From Micromonospora sp. BL4 (GTDB lineage Bacteria; Actinomycetota; Actinomycetes; Mycobacteriales; Micromonosporaceae): DNA of 64,000 nucleotides. Numbering within the stretch: the stretch's first letter is position 1; each line of letters starts with the position of its first letter. Positions 24,531 to 33,214 of the stretch are shown here, in pieces. Where the stretch lies: the NCBI RefSeq assembly GCF_003667505.1, contig NZ_RCVJ01000043.1, positions 1 to 64,000 on the forward strand, given 5' to 3'. Below the pieces are notes generated by a model. That model did no database searches, was not told the origin of the DNA, and was given only the letters and a program-made list of their open reading frames with translations. The position numbers and the translations under genes are program-made.

Positions 24531-25970
24531 GTGGAGCCCGCAGCCTTCTTCGTCGCCTCCCGCCCCGCCCATGGCGAGGGCGAACTGACCGTCCACCACC
24601 CGTTCGACGGTCGCGCGGTGGGGCGTACCACCCTCGCCACGACCGACCAGGTCGAGGCCGCCGTCGCCGCGGCGGCCGCAGTGGCCGCGCAGGCCGCGGC
24701 CCTGCCCGCACACGCGCGCGCAGCGGCCCTGGACCACATCTCCCGGCGGCTCGCCGACCGCGCCGACGAGGTCGCGGCGCTGATCACCGCCGAGAACGGC
24801 AAGCCGGTGAAATGGGCCCGCGCCGAGGTCGGGCGGGCCGTCTCCACCTTCCGGTGGGCGGCGGAGGAGGCTCGGCGCTTCTCCGGGGAACTGCAACGCC
24901 TCGACACCGACCCGGCCGCCAACGGGCGGATCGCGCTGGTGCGGCGAGTGCCCAAGGGGCCCGTGCTGGGCATCACGCCGTTCAACTTCCCGCTCAACCT
25001 GGTCGCGCACAAGGTGGCGCCGGCCATCGCGGTCGGCGCGCCGATCATCGTCAAGCCGGCCCCGGCGACGCCGCTGTCCGCGCTGCTGCTCGGCGAGCTG
25101 CTGGCCGAGACCGAGCTGCCGGCCGGCATGTTCTCCGTCCTGCCACTGCCGAACTCCCGCGCCGCCGAACTGGTCACCGACCCCCGACTGCCGGTCGTGT
25201 CGTTCACCGGCTCCGGGCCGGTCGGCGCGGCCATCCGCCGGCAGGCGCCGGAGAAGCACGTGACGCTGGAGCTGGGCGGGAACGCGGCCGCGGTGATCTG
25301 CGCGGACTGGACGACCGACGAGGACCTGACCTTCGCCGCGCAGCGGATCGCCACCTTCGCCAACTACCAGGCCGGCCAGTCGTGCATCGCCGTCCAACGC
25401 GTGTACGTGCACCACGAACTCTTCGCCGATTTCCTGCCCCGGCTGGTGGCGGCGGTACGCGCGCTGCGTACCGGCGATCCGGCCTCGGAACTGACCGACG
25501 TCGGCCCGATGGTGTCCGAGGACGCGGCCCGCCGGGTCGAGACGTGGGTGGCCGAGGCGGTGGCGGCCGGCGCCACCGTCGAGGTGGGCGGCGAGCGCGA
25601 CGGCGCGACGTACCCCCCGACCGTCCTCACCGGCGTGCCGGCGGGCGCCAAGGTCGTCGCCGAGGAGGTGTTCGGCCCGGTGCTCGTGGTCGCCCCCGTC
25701 GCCGACGACCAGGCCGCGTTCACGGCGGTCAACGATTCGGCGTACGGGTTGCAGGCGGGCGTGTTCACCCACCGTCTCGACGTGGCCTTCGCCGCCGCCC
25801 GGTCGCTGGAGGTCGGCGGGGTGATCGTCGGCGACGTGCCGTCGTACCGGGCGGACCAGATGCCCTACGGCGGGGTCAAGGGCAGCGGCGTCGGCCGGGA
25901 GGGGCTGCGCAGCGCGATGGACGACTACACCGAACCGCGGGTCATGGTGCTGACCGGGCTCGCGCTCTAG
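24531..25970 (+). CDS. Aldehyde dehydrogenase, possibly succinate-semialdehyde dehydrogenase
   Basis: A 479-residue aldehyde dehydrogenase with TPFNFPLNLVAHKVAPAIAVG, LELGGNAAAV and the catalytic Cys in NYQAGQSCIAVQR. These forms resemble GapN- and phosphonoacetaldehyde-type ALDHs more than classic GabD, so the substrate is uncertain. Divergent location from the GABA genes makes succinate semialdehyde a reasonable guess. It starts at GTG; its TAG stop overlaps the TAG of the converging gene in a shared CTAG. Confidence 0.75.
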   Translation: MEPAAFFVASRPAHGEGELTVHHPFDGRAVGRTTLATTDQVEAAVAAAAAVAAQAAALPAHARAAALDHISRRLADRADEVAALITAENGKPVKWARAEVGRAVSTFRWAAEEARRFSGELQRLDTDPAANGRIALVRRVPKGPVLGITPFNFPLNLVAHKVAPAIAVGAPIIVKPAPATPLSALLLGELLAETELPAGMFSVLPLPNSRAAELVTDPRLPVVSFTGSGPVGAAIRRQAPEKHVTLELGGNAAAVICADWTTDEDLTFAAQRIATFANYQAGQSCIAVQRVYVHHELFADFLPRLVAAVRALRTGDPASELTDVGPMVSEDAARRVETWVAEAVAAGATVEVGGERDGATYPPTVLTGVPAGAKVVAEEVFGPVLVVAPVADDQAAFTAVNDSAYGLQAGVFTHRLDVAFAAARSLEVGGVIVGDVPSYRADQMPYGGVKGSGVGREGLRSAMDDYTEPRVMVLTGLAL

Positions 25971-27208
25971 CCGATCTGCCAGGTGCCGTCGTCACGGACC
26001 CGGGCGGGGGCACGGCCGAGCAGCAGGGTGATCAGCGCGGCGTCGATGGTGTCGCCGAGGAACCACTCGCCGGCCTGGTCCAGTGCGAAGACCCGGCCAC
26101 GCTCGTCCACCGCCAGGATGCTGTCCTGCTGTTCGGTGCCGATCGGGAAGAGCCGTACGCCGAGCACCGTCCCGAAGTCGGCGAGCGTGTCGGCGGTGCG
26201 CGCGATGGTGTGCGGGCGGATGTCGAAGCGGGAGATCCACACCTGCTCGCCCGGGCCGCGCCGCGCGCCGACCAGGCTGGGAAACGCGGTCAGCGCCTCC
26301 ACCGCGGCGGGAAAGACCGCGTGCTGATGGGCCCGCCCCGGCACGGCGGTGACGTCCCGCACCGCCGCGGCGGCCATGAGCTGGTCCCCGATGTGCGGTC
26401 GCCAACCGGCCGCCACCAGCGCGTTGGTGACCTCCGGCGGGAAGCGGCCCGGGTCGGGGTCGGGCGCGGCCTCCGGGTGCCAGGGCTGCGAGAAGGCCCG
26501 CTGCGAGATCGGCAACACGTTGGCGTGCACCAGGAAGTTGATGCAGGAATCGCAGGGGCGTTCGGCCGGACCGCCGGCGGGATCGCCCGGCTCGCGCACC
26601 CGGAAGGTCTCGAACCGGGCGTCCTCCAACAGCGTCGCCGCCTCGCCCGGACCCATCGGCGCGATGCCCTCGGCGGCCCGGCGGTGGTCGTACTCGTGCA
26701 GCACGTCGGAGACGACGATCAGCTCGGCGTGCCGGTCGCCGCCGCGCACCAGCGCACCGGCCGGCAGCCCGTCCAGGTAGGCCCGGACCAGCGGATGGTG
26801 ACGCAGTCGTACGTCGCCCTTCGCGCCCTGGGCCGTCCAGATCCGACCTCCCACGGTCAGGTGCGCGACGGTGTCCGGGGTCGGCAGCCGGTGGATCTCC
26901 CGCAGTAGCCGGCCCTCCGGCTCGACGGTGCGCGGGGCGGTGGGGCCCTCGGGCCGGCTGCGCCGGTACATCTCCGCCACGACCTGGGTCGGCACCCGCG
27001 GCCACGTGGTCACCTCGCCGGTCGCCTTGTCGACCACGGTGGTCGGCAGGTCGCCGGGGAGCGCCCGCTCCCGGGTGGCCACAGTGGACAGGATGACGTA
27101 GCCGAGGTCGAATTCGTCGACCGTCGGCGTGCACTCGTAGCCGAGGCGCAGGGAATCCCGGTGGGCCCAGGCGGCCGCGAGCTGCTCGGCCTGTTGGCGG
27201 TCGATCAC
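25967..27208 (-). CDS. YwqJ-related deaminase fused to a SUKH-3 domain
   Basis: A 413-residue multidomain protein. Residues about 1-85 resemble the YrhB-like segment found in toxin-immunity proteins. Residues about 110-235 form a YwqJ-type nucleic-acid/nucleotide deaminase, with the zinc-site His160 and catalytic Glu162 (RHAEL) and the Cys219/Cys222 pair (PCDSC). The C-terminal part (about 255-400) ends in RVFALDQAGEWFLGDTID, matching SUKH-3 immunity domains. A toxin-like catalytic domain and an immunity-type domain in one chain, divergent from a polymorphic toxin operon by 78 bases, suggest a role in contact-dependent conflict. Whether the deaminase is active is not known. Confidence 0.72.
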   Translation of the reverse strand: MIDRQQAEQLAAAWAHRDSLRLGYECTPTVDEFDLGYVILSTVATRERALPGDLPTTVVDKATGEVTTWPRVPTQVVAEMYRRSRPEGPTAPRTVEPEGRLLREIHRLPTPDTVAHLTVGGRIWTAQGAKGDVRLRHHPLVRAYLDGLPAGALVRGGDRHAELIVVSDVLHEYDHRRAAEGIAPMGPGEAATLLEDARFETFRVREPGDPAGGPAERPCDSCINFLVHANVLPISQRAFSQPWHPEAAPDPDPGRFPPEVTNALVAAGWRPHIGDQLMAAAAVRDVTAVPGRAHQHAVFPAAVEALTAFPSLVGARRGPGEQVWISRFDIRPHTIARTADTLADFGTVLGVRLFPIGTEQQDSILAVDERGRVFALDQAGEWFLGDTIDAALITLLLGRAPARVRDDGTWQIG

Positions 27209-27286
27209 GCACCGAAACTACCGGACTACGCGGACCCGTGGCAGCCGGTATGGTTCGCCCTACCGACGGTGACGGGAGGAGCGGCG

Positions 27287-27709
27287 GTGAGCGAACGCGC
27301 GGACCGGGACGCCAATCGCGAGCTACGGGCCCGATTCGACGACGTGTACGGCCAGTACCAGCAGCTCAGGTCCAACCTGGACGATCTGCGGACGCGTCTC
27401 GCCGAGCTGCGGGTGACCCGGCGGTCAGCCGACGGTCAGGTGAGCGCGACCGTGGGCGCCCGCGGCGAGGTGGTCGCGGTCGAGCTGGACCCGGCCGTCT
27501 ACCGGGACCGGGACGCCGGGGCGCTGAGCCGGAAGATCACCGAGACGGTCCGCGCCGCCACGGCCGCCGCCACCGAAGCCACCCGTGAGCTGGTGGCCGG
27601 CAGCATGCCGACCGGCTCCGGGTCGGCCGAGTTCCTGCGTACCGGTGATTACGGCGCGCTGCTCGGCCGTGCCGACGCCGTGCTCGGGCGGGGCGAGGGG
27701 GCGGTATGA
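27287..27709 (+). CDS. YbaB/EbfC-like protein of a type VII secretion-linked toxin operon
   Basis: A 140-residue protein: an N-terminal helical coiled-coil region (about 10-50) and a strand-rich half with the [19 protein letters not shown] pattern of YbaB/EbfC family proteins. In actinobacteria such genes often precede WXG100-like genes and large toxins. GTG follows GGGAGGAGC at ideal spacing; a longer reading from upstream would run over the promoter of the divergent gene. The WXG100-like gene overlaps its stop (ATGA). Confidence 0.78.
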   Translation: MSERADRDANRELRARFDDVYGQYQQLRSNLDDLRTRLAELRVTRRSADGQVSATVGARGEVVAVELDPAVYRDRDAGALSRKITETVRAATAAATEATRELVAGSMPTGSGSAEFLRTGDYGALLGRADAVLGRGEGAV

Positions 27710-28038
27710 CCGCCGAGCAGCTCTGGCTCGATCCGGGCCGGGCCCGCCGGGGCGGTGCCGATCTGGCGCTCGCCGGCGAGGCGGTGACGGCCCGCCGCGC
27801 GGCGGAGGGCGGCGAGATCGAGGCCGCCAGCGCCGCGCGGCCCTGGGGCCGCGACGACATCGGCGCCGCGTTCGAGCGGAACTACCGCGGCATCGAGCAG
27901 ACCGTCCTGCGGGCCTGGACGGGCGTCGGGCACCGACTCGCCGAGCTGGGCACCGACGTGGTCCGCGCCGTCGACGCGAGCGTGCAGACCGACGGGACCA
28001 GCGCCGCCCGGCTCGACCGGGCCGCCGACCAGCGCTGA
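27706..28038 (+). CDS. WXG100-like small helical protein
   Basis: A 110-residue, mostly helical protein with [19 protein letters not shown] near residue 47 and a second helix ([22 protein letters not shown]). The Trp-Gly turn and size fit the WXG100/ESX group, whose members pair up and are exported by type VII secretion. Translation is coupled to the YbaB-like gene and it lies 16 bases before the large toxin gene. It is a likely export partner or chaperone of the toxin. Confidence 0.7.
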   Translation: MTAEQLWLDPGRARRGGADLALAGEAVTARRAAEGGEIEAASAARPWGRDDIGAAFERNYRGIEQTVLRAWTGVGHRLAELGTDVVRAVDASVQTDGTSAARLDRAADQR

Positions 28039-28054
28039 CGGCGGGCCGACCCGG

Positions 28055-31000
28055 ATGAGCGTGCTGCCCAGCCCGATTCCGCACCCACTGGACTACGCAC
28101 CCTGGGACGTGCCCGGCTGGATCTACGAGGCCCTCGACTGGGCGGTCGGCGTGCAGTGGCCCGAGGGGAACGAGCGGGCCGTCTGGGACGTCGCCGACCG
28201 GTGGTACGACGTCGCCGCCCTGCTCGCCGGCCCGCACACCGACGCCGCCGCGGCCGCCGCCGAGGTACGCAGCGGATACGGCGGCGTCGGAATGGTCGAC
28301 GCAGCGTTCGAGGCGGCCTGGCGGGCGATCGCCGAGGGCGACGACGCGCCGCTGCCGGTGCTGCTCGCGGTCACCGCCGACCTGGGCCGCCTGGTCGAGG
28401 AATGTGGCTGCGACATCGAGGGGGCCAAGCTGGAAGTCTGGATCGAGCTGGGCATCCTGGTCATCGAGCTGCTCGCGGTCGCGGTGGCGGCCCTGCTCAC
28501 CGCCGGTGCCGCATCCCCTGCGGCCGGCGCGGCGATCACCGCGACCCGGCTGCTGATCCAGCAGATCGTCAAGCGGCTGATGGGACAGCTGGCCAGTAAG
28601 TCCCTCAAGCACGGGCTCAAGGAGGCCGGCGAGCGGGCGGCCAAGGAGGTCACGCGGGGCGGTGTGCGTGGGCTGGCCACGCGCGCCGCCCGTGGAGGGT
28701 TGGAGGAGGCGGCGGAGGAGGCCGGCGTCAGCCTCGCCACCCAGGCGTACCAGAACTCGACCGGACGCGCGCATGGCCTCGACCTCACCGACCTCGGCGC
28801 GTCGGCGGTCGGTGGGCTCGCCGGCGGGGCGGTAGCGCCGCTGGCCGGACTCGGCCGGCACGCGACCGGGCGCGCGGCACGGGTCGGCGAGCACCTCGGT
28901 CGGGAGATGACCGGCGAAATGCTGGCCGAGAGCGCCGCCAGCCTCGCCACCGGTCAGGGCCTGACCTCCGTGGAGGACGCGGTGCGGGCCGCCGCGTCCG
29001 GGGCCACCGGCTCGGCGACCGGGCAGGCCGACCGCGCGTTGCACGCCCGGCTCGACGCGCAGACCGCCGCCCTCAACGGGGTTCCACCCACCGGACCCTC
29101 CCTCGCACCGGTCACTCCTGCCGCGGTGGCCTCCTCCGAGGTGGCCTCTTCCGAGGTGGCCTCTTCCGAGGCGGCCTTTCCCGCTGAGGCGGCTTCTGCG
29201 GTGGCTTCGACCGGTGCGGATCCCTCCCTGGCGGTCGAGTCCTCGGTGGATTCGTCTTCAGCGGATCCGTCCTCGTTGGGATCGTCTTCGGTGGGTTCGT
29301 CCTCCGTGGGTTTGTCTTCGGCTGTTCCGTCTTCGGTCGGTTCGTCGTCGGCTGTTCCGTCGTCGGCTGTTCCGTCCTCGGCTGCTCCATCGTCGGTCGT
29401 TCCGGCGCAGGCGTCGGCTTTCGTCGCCGGGGTGGACGTGGTCGCCTCGCCCGAGACCGATCACGGGCCTCCGGTGCGCGGAGAGGATCCGCCGTACTCG
29501 GGCGCCGGCCTGCCGCACGCGGTCGACCTGGCGCAAGCCCCGAACGGGTCGTCGCCACCGGCTGCCACCGGGCTGTCCGAGCTCGCAAACGGCCCGGCCC
29601 ATGCGTTGCTTCCACCCGCGACCGGGCCGTCGTCGGACGAGCCGGGCGGCGTGCCCGTGATGCCTGCGGCCGACCGATCGGCTGCGTCGTCCCCGGTCGC
29701 CGCCGACCCCACGTCCTTCCCCGTGGCCGCCGATCCCACGCTCTCCTCGGTCGCCGCGCCCGCGCCCGCAAGCCTCGAGGCGATCAGCGGACCGGCCGCC
29801 GGTGCCCCGGCCAGCCCGCACGCCAGCACCCCCGGGGCGGTTGCCCCCACCGTGTCCGGTCCACCGCCGCCGGTCACGTCGACCGGCTCGCCGCCGAGCG
29901 CCGGGACTCCGCCCGGTGCGCCGTTCACTGGCGCTTGGAGCACAACGGCCACCGGACTGGGCCGCTATGGGAACGCCGCACCCTCGCGCTCCCCGGCCCG
30001 GGACGCGCCCGCGCCGGTCCGCGTACCCGCGCATCCGGCTCGCGGCCGGGCGCCGATCCCCGCCGACGTGGCGGCGTTCGACGACCCGTCGCTGCCCGCC
30101 CCGCAAGACAGCGATTGGTACGCGGCCCGGTGGGCCGCCGAGGCGGACGCCGTCGAGCGGCAGCGGTACCAGGGCTACTACGAGTCGCAGCGGACCTCGT
30201 TCGAGAACAACCGCCGGCAGTCCGAGGCCGGTCGGATGCGCGCCCGGGCCGCGGAGCACGACCGCCGCGCCGCCGAGTACTCCAGTTACGCCCGGCAGTT
30301 GCGCCAAGCGGGTCACCCGCGCTGGGCCGACGGCTGGCAGCGGACCGCGTACGACGAGCTGCGGGCGTACTCCGAATGGCATGACCTGGCCGACGCGGTG
30401 CTGGCCGGCACCACGGCGCCACGGGTCGTGGACATCGGCGACGCCCACTTCCGGCAGGCCAACGAGGACGTCGGCGCCCTCGCCCTCGGCGCGGTGGAGA
30501 CCGTCGACCGGTCGGTGCTGACCGGCGACGACGTGCCGCCGCCGATCGACGACTCCCGTCCGTACGGGCGGCCCGGCGGGCTCCGACCGCCGCTGGCCCT
30601 CCATCAGGTCGACGTCGAACGGCGGATGCCCCGCGAGCCGGACGGCACCGTCACCCGCACCGCCGATCCCCGCCGCGGCGGCTGGTTCCGGCTCCTGAAC
30701 GACGGCGGTCCCCGAGCCGACGCCACCCGGGGCATCAACTGCCTCGACTGCACCCTGTCGTTGTTCGAGACATGGGTGCACGGACGGCCACGGGTGTCGG
30801 CGCCGCGTACCTTCGACGGCTACCTGGACGGTGACACCCGCCGCCCGATCCGCGGCGAGGCGGGCGGCCCGGGCCGGGTCGAGGACGTGACCGGTGGCCG
30901 CTTCCAGCAACTCCTCGCCCCGCCCACCGGCCAACGGCCGCACCCGGAGCAGGCACGGCGTACCGCCGAGCGGAGCTACGCCAACCTGCACGACCAACTG

Positions 31001-32551
31001 CTGCTGGGGGGCCACGGCAGCTACGCCTTCCTGGTCACCGAGTGGGCGCACGGTGGCTCGCACGCCTGGGTGGCGCTCAACCAGAACGGCACGGTCCTCT
31101 ACGTCGACCCGCAGACCGGCCTCATCCGGGACCGGCCGCTATACCCCGACGTGGTCGGCATCGACGCGCTGGTGCTGAGCGGCGACGGCCGGCCGATGCC
31201 GCTCGGCGGGCTGCCCCGAGGCCGGTTCAGTGAACGCCCCGACCTGCCGGACCATCCGCCGGCAAACGAGGACGGCGGTCACGGCGACCCGTACATCAAC
31301 CGGATGCACCTGCTGCTGGACGGCCCGGGCTCGGCTGAGAAGCCCTCGCCATCGCAGGAGGCCGAGCCGTCGGACCGCGCTCACGAGGAGGTGGCAGCGA
31401 GAGGCGGCCCGGCTGGAGCTGTATCGGTGGCTGGCAGCCTGGACGAGATCTTCGCGGCCGGGGTGAGTCCCGCCCAGTTCGCGACGACCGTGGATCTGCC
31501 GACCCTGCGGCGGCTGGTGCCGGAGTTGGACGAGGCGTCGGCCCGGGACCTGACGCGGCTGTTCGCCGACGACCGGGTCCGCGACATGCTGGACAGCGCC
31601 GAACGGGAGCCGCCGCCGACCGCGCCGAAGCTGGCCGAGACCCTGGTCCGGCAGTTGGTACGGCAACCGGATCTGGTGCGCATGATCCTGACCACGCCGG
31701 AACTCGCGAACTCGCTGACGGCTCGCCCGCTGACCCTGCATCACCTGGCGGATCATCAGCAGGCGATCGACGTCTTGGCAGAGGTGCTCGACGACGTCTC
31801 CCGGCAGGACGCTGCGACGTTGTCGGCAAGGAGCACCCAGGGGGTGCCTCAGCCGAATCCGACGCCCCTCACCGACGAGCAGCGAGTGGTCAGCGCGAGC
31901 ATTCAGGTGCAGCAGGGTCCGATCGCGCAGGCAGGCTTCGATGATCGTCGGCGCGTCGACGTTGCCTATGCAAGCCGTTACCTCGACGACCTCTACTCTG
32001 CGGCAGCCGTGGCGCAAGTCGAGCTGAACCAACTCGCGGTGTCACTGGCTCAGGTCGGTGACCTACGTGTCGGTGAGCCCGGCTGGCGTCCTGAGCCCAA
32101 GGATCGTCGTCGGGCTCTGGACAAGGTGCACAAGCATCAGGGTGATGCGTCGAAGCTGCTCGACCTTGCCGCCGCGAAGGTCGAGTTCCGCTGCCTCGAT
32201 GATCTTTACGTGGCTCTGGCTCGGTTGCGCGATCACCCAGACGTCGTGATCGTGAGCTTCGAGGACAGATTCGTGTTCCCGATGAGCAGCGGCTACCGGG
32301 ATGTGCAGCTCGGGCTGCGGATGCGAAACGGGCACATAGCTGAGCTCCGCCTACACCTGGCCGCGCTTGATGCTGTAGCAGTTTGGGAGCATGTGCTTTA
32401 CGAGGTGCGTCGTGATGTGGAAGCCCTCGCTGACGTGCAGATGCGAGCCTTGACACCACGTGAGCGGGCGATCACAGATGGCATCCGTGTTCGCGAGCAA
32501 CAACTGTTCTGGCAAGCGTTGCAGTCGACGTACGAGGAGAAGTCCGGATGA
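28055..32551 (+). CDS. Polymorphic toxin: CpnT-like N-terminus, Tox-PL papain-like domain, RelA/SpoT-like C-terminal domain
   Basis: A 1498-residue protein. Residues about 1-150 match the WXG100-like head of CpnT-type toxins (IPHPLDYAPWDVPGWIYEAL). A hydrophobic helix follows (about 137-165), then helices and a Ser/Pro/Ala-rich linker (about 355-660). Residues about 870-1060 form a papain-like Tox-PL (glutamine deamidase) domain with candidate triad Cys896 (INCLDC), His1003 (GSHAWVAL) and Asp1018 (YVDPQTG). Residues about 1290-1440 resemble a RelA/SpoT nucleotide synthetase: KDRRRALDKV, Asp1370 in LLDLAAAKVEF, SGYRDV (Gly1413-Tyr1414) and Glu1430 in IAELRLHL. Export by a type VII system is inferred from the head and neighbours. 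The final domain may be partly degenerate, as AAAK replaces the usual basic segment. Confidence 0.82.
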   Translation: MSVLPSPIPHPLDYAPWDVPGWIYEALDWAVGVQWPEGNERAVWDVADRWYDVAALLAGPHTDAAAAAAEVRSGYGGVGMVDAAFEAAWRAIAEGDDAPLPVLLAVTADLGRLVEECGCDIEGAKLEVWIELGILVIELLAVAVAALLTAGAASPAAGAAITATRLLIQQIVKRLMGQLASKSLKHGLKEAGERAAKEVTRGGVRGLATRAARGGLEEAAEEAGVSLATQAYQNSTGRAHGLDLTDLGASAVGGLAGGAVAPLAGLGRHATGRAARVGEHLGREMTGEMLAESAASLATGQGLTSVEDAVRAAASGATGSATGQADRALHARLDAQTAALNGVPPTGPSLAPVTPAAVASSEVASSEVASSEAAFPAEAASAVASTGADPSLAVESSVDSSSADPSSLGSSSVGSSSVGLSSAVPSSVGSSSAVPSSAVPSSAAPSSVVPAQASAFVAGVDVVASPETDHGPPVRGEDPPYSGAGLPHAVDLAQAPNGSSPPAATGLSELANGPAHALLPPATGPSSDEPGGVPVMPAADRSAASSPVAADPTSFPVAADPTLSSVAAPAPASLEAISGPAAGAPASPHASTPGAVAPTVSGPPPPVTSTGSPPSAGTPPGAPFTGAWSTTATGLGRYGNAAPSRSPARDAPAPVRVPAHPARGRAPIPADVAAFDDPSLPAPQDSDWYAARWAAEADAVERQRYQGYYESQRTSFENNRRQSEAGRMRARAAEHDRRAAEYSSYARQLRQAGHPRWADGWQRTAYDELRAYSEWHDLADAVLAGTTAPRVVDIGDAHFRQANEDVGALALGAVETVDRSVLTGDDVPPPIDDSRPYGRPGGLRPPLALHQVDVERRMPREPDGTVTRTADPRRGGWFRLLNDGGPRADATRGINCLDCTLSLFETWVHGRPRVSAPRTFDGYLDGDTRRPIRGEAGGPGRVEDVTGGRFQQLLAPPTGQRPHPEQARRTAERSYANLHDQLLLGGHGSYAFLVTEWAHGGSHAWVALNQNGTVLYVDPQTGLIRDRPLYPDVVGIDALVLSGDGRPMPLGGLPRGRFSERPDLPDHPPANEDGGHGDPYINRMHLLLDGPGSAEKPSPSQEAEPSDRAHEEVAARGGPAGAVSVAGSLDEIFAAGVSPAQFATTVDLPTLRRLVPELDEASARDLTRLFADDRVRDMLDSAEREPPPTAPKLAETLVRQLVRQPDLVRMILTTPELANSLTARPLTLHHLADHQQAIDVLAEVLDDVSRQDAATLSARSTQGVPQPNPTPLTDEQRVVSASIQVQQGPIAQAGFDDRRRVDVAYASRYLDDLYSAAAVAQVELNQLAVSLAQVGDLRVGEPGWRPEPKDRRRALDKVHKHQGDASKLLDLAAAKVEFRCLDDLYVALARLRDHPDVVIVSFEDRFVFPMSSGYRDVQLGLRMRNGHIAELRLHLAALDAVAVWEHVLYEVRRDVEALADVQMRALTPRERAITDGIRVREQQLFWQALQSTYEEKSG
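29126..29403 (+). repeat. Ser-rich low-complexity repeat in the toxin linker
   Basis: The DNA starts with three near-identical 15-bp units (GTGGCCTCNTCCGAG, coding VASSE) and then short TCG/TCC/TCT-Pro-Val-Ala units coding strings such as SSAVPSSAVPSSA. It is richer in T than its surroundings. It forms a flexible linker between the export head and the toxin domains and is a likely site of slippage. Confidence 0.8.
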
Positions 32552-32985
32552 CGGAAATGCCCAGCCTGGTGCTTCCCTCCTTCTACCTCTATTACCAGTC
32601 GCCGGTGAAGATCGTGGAGACCCCTGACGGTGGCGCCCGGGTATGGCGGGTGGGTATCGACACCGGCGGGTGGCAGGAAAAGAACGACCTCTTTGTGGAG
32701 ATCACGCTCGGCGTCGGCGGCGAGATTTTCGGCCGCACCCGGGAGGACTTCGTGCAGGAAGTCGAGGCGTTCCGGGCTCATTACCTTCGTGGTGAGGGGC
32801 CTGTCTTCGCGCTTTATGAGACGGTGCGGTCGATCGAGGATCAGGCAGACGCCGAGGGGCGTCATCTGACGCCGAAAGAGCAGGCTCTCATCCGGGGCAT
32901 CCGGCAGCGGACGTTCGTCATGTTCGAGGAGCAGCTGCGCGCTGCCGGTGACCCAGGCGCGGACCCCGAGCTGGCGGCTAGTTAG
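32548..32985 (+). CDS. Small partner (candidate immunity) protein of the toxin
   Basis: A 145-residue protein of no recognised family, with no signal or membrane segment. The ATG overlaps the toxin stop (ATGA), the position expected of an immunity gene. Residues 88-130 align without gaps to toxin residues 1447-1489 with 19 of 43 identical, including LYE, the LTP-E-A core and GIR. So the C-terminal helix is shared with the toxin while the N-terminal half (LVLPSFYLYYQSPVKIVE) is not. It might bind the toxin by mimicking its tail, or be a remnant of a displaced toxin end. Its GC content is lower than that of neighbouring genes. Confidence 0.6.
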   Translation: MTEMPSLVLPSFYLYYQSPVKIVETPDGGARVWRVGIDTGGWQEKNDLFVEITLGVGGEIFGRTREDFVQEVEAFRAHYLRGEGPVFALYETVRSIEDQADAEGRHLTPKEQALIRGIRQRTFVMFEEQLRAAGDPGADPELAAS

Positions 32986-33056
32986 TCGGACATGCTTGCG
33001 CCGGCCTCGGCCCGGGCCCGCCTTGGTGACTGTGGGCCTGAGCCGCATCGAGCGGC

Positions 33057-33133
33057 TTGATCGACTCGGTTTCGCCGATATCGCGGTATCACGGCGTTGG
33101 GATACCCCCATGTCAGCGATAACGAGTTGATCA
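33057..33133. repeat. Dispersed intergenic palindromic repeat, copy B
   Basis: The best-preserved copy. Outer arms TGATCGACTCG and CGAGTTGATCA pair at 10 of 11 positions, and inner arms GGTATC and GATACC pair perfectly. It lies 70 bases after the toxin partner gene, in a 465-base gap that also holds the direct repeats and hairpin listed next. No gene is seen in the gap. Confidence 0.65.
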
Positions 33134-33214
33134 GCGGTTGACAGGGCGGATGGATCGGGCAAAAACGACGAATTAAGCGTCAGGCCAGGGCGGCGTGGAC
33201 GGCGGGCGCACGAA

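Noticed and set aside
27161..27286. Longer N-terminus for the YbaB-like protein
   Set aside because: It would overlap the divergent gene's start and promoter, and a strong ribosome site directly precedes the internal GTG.
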